From Clostridiales bacterium (lineage in GTDB: Bacteria; Bacillota; Clostridia; Lachnospirales; Lachnospiraceae), in assembly GCA_021201535.1 (NCBI GenBank), contig JAJQEU010000085.1:1-46200 (forward strand): DNA of 46,200 nt, read 5' to 3'. The translations under genes were made by a program, and so were the position numbers. Positions 44,161 to 46,200 of this stretch are shown here, piece after piece. Position 1 is the stretch's first letter, and the number at the start of each line of letters is the position of its first letter. A model generated the notes under the pieces. It was not told the DNA's origin. It ran no database searches and saw nothing but the letters and a program-made list of their open reading frames with translations.

Positions 44161-44412
44161 GTCCTGTCCGATGATCCTTGCAATCATCTCATCCAGCCGG
44201 TAATCGGAAATGATCTTGCGTATCACAAAGAAAGCCCCCACATGAAGGCAGCCGCTTCTGTACTGCCCTTCCTTTTCAAAAGGGAGCAGTTCCCGCGAAA
44301 AGAACTTCAGGAACTTTTCGTTTGGGTACATAAACGCTGGCTGTTCCGGGTCCCGCTTGCCGATGCATGTCCGCTTCGGTGTGTTGTACTTTTTTTCTTT
44401 CGAGTATGTCAC
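44161..44412 (-). pseudogene. N-terminal transposase fragment (IS1634/IS4-superfamily-like)
   Basis: The frame from GTG 44412 reads VTYSKEKKYNTPKRTCIGK, RDPEQPAFMYPNEKFLKFF and GQYRSGCLHVGAFFVIRKII, the N-terminal region of large IS1634-like transposases that I recall from Clostridia. After IIGQDAG it passes without a stop into the aminotransferase remnant, so the DDE catalytic core is absent. Upstream the frame stays open briefly (PSF) without an ATG. No terminal inverted repeats were located. The assignment to an IS family is from memory and should be treated as likely, not certain. Confidence 0.55.
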
Positions 44413-44576
44413 AAAAGAAGGTAAAAAGCAATGGATGATGCCAACGGAGGCGGCAGGCGCCGGCCTGACAATGCACGGCCTGGTTAACCGTTCCCCGAGG
44501 TCTGCACCTCATGGACGGGAAAATCCGACAGCGGCATTCCCGGGATGATAAAGACCGCATTGTTGAATGGCGCAGG

Positions 44577-44943
44577 TCATGGGCGGATGCCTGTAATAAG
44601 CAATTTAGGAAACCCGGGATTCATGCTTCCGAAGAACACCACCCCTACGCAGATCAGGAGATCAATAAGATACCGCAGGAGCACATGGGGCCACATGCCA
44701 ACAATGTTGAGAAGCATGCCCGGCGATTGAAGCGGGAAGGTTTCCCGGTGGATAAAATCCGCCATACAGAGCCAGGCAAACGGAACCGGCTGGTGGATAG
44801 TTGTAACCAGGCAGCGGCGGAATACCATAGGGTAAAAAATGCGGCATCAAAAGATCCGCGCAACGGCTGCAAAGATGGAAAATATCCACGTTGCGGCAAT
44901 ATACAGCAGATACTCCGCTTGTGTTGCTGCATTGATCTTTATA
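44577..44943 (-). pseudogene. Degenerate membrane-protein gene
   Basis: The minus strand shows membrane-like segments in different frames: INAATQAEYLLYIAATWIF and SIFAAVARIF (ending at a TGA near 44847), then FFTLWYSAAAWLQL, and further on LLNIVGMWPHVLLRYLIDLL then ICVGVVFFGSMNPGF ending at 44577. This pattern suggests one gene with several frameshifts. The family is not recognised. The stretch 44413-44576, between it and the transposase fragment, holds nothing I can identify. Confidence 0.35.
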
Positions 44944-44978
44944 TTATATAGAAAGATAGAAATCTAATGTCAGATGTG

Positions 44979-45128
44979 TCAGGTGTCAAGCGAGATTTTT
45001 CCAAGTCCAATGCCCGGCCAGTCAAAAGTCCTGGCGCACTGTGTACTCTCCGCGGCGAACCCCTGCACAGCTGTCGTAAAGAGGAGCACTGCCGCCAGCA
45101 GCAGGGCTGCCAGCCGTTTTACTTTCAT
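44979..45128 (-). pseudogene. Truncated secreted-protein gene (signal peptide plus short tail)
   Basis: From ATG 45128 the product begins MKVKRLAALLLAAVLLFTTA with cleavage expected after VQGFAAE, a clear signal peptide. Only about 20 further residues follow before the stop at 44979, with no domain. Probably the 5' stub of a surface or secreted protein whose body was lost. A longer frame to 45230 has no support. There is no good ribosome site. Confidence 0.4.
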
Positions 45129-45280
45129 AAGGGAAGGGCTGCCTTTATATACTGGGAGGAGCTGTGGGGGTATCTGAAGACTGGAAACTGGTGAAGCCTG
45201 TAGGAGAAAAGATGAGGGTTTTCTTTCCATACATGTACGTATATGGCGTATGAAGTTTAAAAAGCCAGGGAATTGATTGC

Positions 45281-45369
45281 CTGATATAAATGAGCCAAGA
45301 TCACCACATGAATTGATTTTATATCGGCTTTGAAAATAATCGAGGGGCGGAACTCAGTTCCTCCCCATG
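45281..45369. repeat. Duplicated palindromic element, copy 1
   Basis: Direct-repeat partner of 45780-45865, offset about 498 bases. Shared blocks include CTGATATA, TATATCGGCTTT and GGCGGAACTCAGTTCC. The 13-base palindrome GGAACT-C-AGTTCC (45349-45361) is flanked by GGGG and CCCC, extending the hairpin across a single mismatch. Non-coding. Confidence 0.7.
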
Positions 45370-45596
45370 TACGAAGGAAATATCTACGGATTAATCACCT
45401 TACCATGGATATGACATGAGCTAAGACAACCAGGAGTGACGGATAAGTAAACGATGCTTCCGGTCAAACTACGGATCCTGAAAGCTATAAATACTGGCGG
45501 AATTACATTCATATAAGATTTTGATAATTTCATTGGATTGGCTTTCAGGCAAGCGTGGCATACCCTATTGTCTTATTGGCACAGTCAGGGCATCAG
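45370..45596. other. Stretch between the two repeat copies, left part
   Basis: No gene recognised. Moderately AT-rich, with no long frame that has a ribosome site. The flanking duplicated elements suggest it is part of a mobile or formerly mobile unit, but nothing in it shows a transposase. Confidence 0.3.
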
Positions 45597-45719
45597 TCAT
45601 AACCAAACATGGTGTACATATTTTCTTGAATCATTAAAAACATCGGTGTACATTTCATCTCGATATATTTCTGCGCAACTTACTACTCTTTGGATTGCTT
45701 CCTCTTTTGTATATGACAT
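45597..45719 (-). CDS. Small protein or 5' gene fragment beside repeat copy 2
   Basis: 40 residues from ATG 45719, preceded by GGAGGGG four bases upstream, a strong site. It reads MSYTKEEAIQRVVSCAEIYR, then a short acidic stretch and YVHHVWL. The opening resembles the start of phage-type PBECR-like proteins that begin with an YTKEEAI helix, but it stops early, so it may be a truncated gene. The frame is also open upstream to a TTG at 45797 inside repeat copy 2. Confidence 0.4.
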   Translation of the reverse strand: MSYTKEEAIQRVVSCAEIYRDEMYTDVFNDSRKYVHHVWL

Positions 45720-45779
45720 TTCTCCCCTCCATCCCATATAGGGCATATTGGGCTTAAGATAACCAAAAGGATCAATGTC

Positions 45780-45865
45780 CTGATATAGAATGGGCAAAGT
45801 TAACCGATATATTGATTGTATATCGGCTTTTCAAACGGTCAGGGCGGAACTCAGTTCCGACCATG
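45780..45865. repeat. Duplicated palindromic element, copy 2
   Basis: Second copy of the element at 45281-45369. It has a CCGATATA / TATATCGG hairpin (about 45804-45826) and the palindrome GGAACT-C-AGTTCC (45846-45858), extended by GGTC / GACC instead of GGGG / CCCC. The core is conserved while the outer stem differs but still pairs, which suggests selection for structure. Confidence 0.7.
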
Positions 45866-46039
45866 CTATCCTTCATTCCATTAACGCTTGAAATATCCCA
45901 CTGATTATACCCGGCAGGGGATCCGCACGGTCAAATGGCATGATCTGTTATAAATTGTATCTGTCCGTTATGGTTATCCTGTCTTTTATGAACGCTTTGT
46001 GTGTATTGTTATTTTTTTAACACAGTGTGATTTTTTAAA
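45866..46039. other. AT-rich spacer before the terminator
   Basis: No gene or further repeat copy recognised. Contains T runs preceding the hairpin at 46040. Confidence 0.3.
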
Positions 46040-46074
46040 AGGCTGCCGCGCGAAGTGTTTTCGCGCGGCAGCCT
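46040..46074 (-). terminator. Strong intrinsic terminator of the Ig-like surface protein gene
   Basis: A 15-base perfect stem AGGCTGCCGCGCGAA / TTCGCGCGGCAGCCT with a five-base loop. The minus-strand transcript continues with TTTTAAAAAAT, giving a T tract. About 20 bases after the stop at 46094. Confidence 0.85.
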
Positions 46075-46093
46075 GTCCTTCTGTCTTCCTTTC

Positions 46094-46200
46094 TTATTCC
46101 ACGCTCAGCGTCACTATGTCGCTCACAGCCATATTCCCGTCCTCGTCCGTGATCACGCAGCGGTACTGCTGGCCGTCGCGTGCCTCCGTGATGGGTACGG
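46094..46200 (-). CDS. C-terminal end of an Ig-like domain secreted/surface protein (cut by window edge)
   Basis: The minus strand reads VPITEARDGQQYRCVITDED, then GNMAVSDIVTLSVE and TAA. The G-x-x-Y-x-C-x-V-x-D-x-x-G pattern is the last strand pair of a bacterial Ig-like fold, commonly repeated in large secreted proteins of Clostridia. The gene extends beyond base 46200. GC-richer codon choice than the decayed stretch to its left. Confidence 0.7.
   Translation of the reverse strand, partial: VPITEARDGQQYRCVITDEDGNMAVSDIVTLSVE

Noticed and set aside
45538-45741. Plus-strand 67-codon frame from a TTG start
   Set aside because: No ribosome site, overlaps the better-supported minus-strand small frame and shows no family resemblance.

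Overview
The window reads as a chromosomal segment of an anaerobic low-to-mid-GC Firmicute, most likely a Lachnospiraceae-type Clostridium. The reasons are AGGAGG-type ribosome binding sites before nearly every gene, sigma-A promoters (TTGACA/TATAAT), an FtsEX-CtpA cluster, a RelQ-type alarmone synthetase, a PdaB-like deacetylase, an inverted-order GH3 glucosidase, and a ferredoxin/NAD(P) redox complex beside folate C1 genes. Most genes lie on the minus strand. No rRNA, tRNA or CRISPR array was recognised.

Layout. 1-744: edge of a zeta-toxin-like P-loop gene with its small partner, then a gene-poor stretch. 745-3165: GH3 beta-glucosidase. 3255-10801: a redox/C1 block. NuoE-like, NuoF-like and a 1166-residue NuoG/GltD/MopB-like fusion resemble an Stn-type electron-bifurcating transhydrogenase. 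Upstream are FolD, lacking its cyclohydrolase catalytic residues, and an FchA-type cyclohydrolase/cyclodeaminase. 10868-12755: AbiH phage-defence protein and purine nucleoside phosphorylase. 12796-17353: a VWA/metallopeptidase-like, MoxR AAA+ and leucine-rich-repeat cassette. 17626-20370: relQ and a frameshifted polyphosphate kinase gene carrying a KND-coding tandem repeat. 20514-23412: ctpA-ftsX-ftsE. 23591-24673: PucR/CdaR-like regulator. 24674-25256: AT-rich non-coding region with four co-oriented DnaA-box-like sites. 25257-29037: SH3b-NlpC/P60 hydrolase and PBP1A. 29212-30718 (plus strand): YigZ and CvfB, divergent from PBP1A with overlapping promoters. 30861-33590: CheY-like receiver, RlmD, YczE-type membrane protein. 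33667-38309: potABCD. 38483-39253: PdaB-like deacetylase. 39519-41545 (plus strand): cytidylate-kinase-like protein and MFS transporter. 41740-43648: a two-gene Septu-type (PtuA/PtuB) anti-phage system. 43850-46200: a decayed accessory region with a transposase/aminotransferase chimera, broken gene pieces, a duplicated palindromic element and the end of a secreted Ig-like protein.

How the parts work together. The transhydrogenase-like complex would balance NADH, NADPH and ferredoxin. FolD and FchA would split the dehydrogenase and cyclohydrolase steps of the methyl branch of C1 metabolism. RelQ and Ppk1 are probably co-transcribed and link two stress signals, (p)ppGpp and polyphosphate. FtsEX, CtpA, the NlpC/P60 hydrolase, PBP1A and the deacetylase form a cell-envelope neighbourhood. 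Defence functions are scattered: zeta toxin, AbiH, PtuAB, and possibly the VWA-MoxR-LRR cassette.

Caution: three genes (zeta-like toxin, ppk1, aminotransferase remnant) are each out of frame by one base at or next to an A run. This could be biology (slippage, decay) or assembly error, and raw reads would decide.
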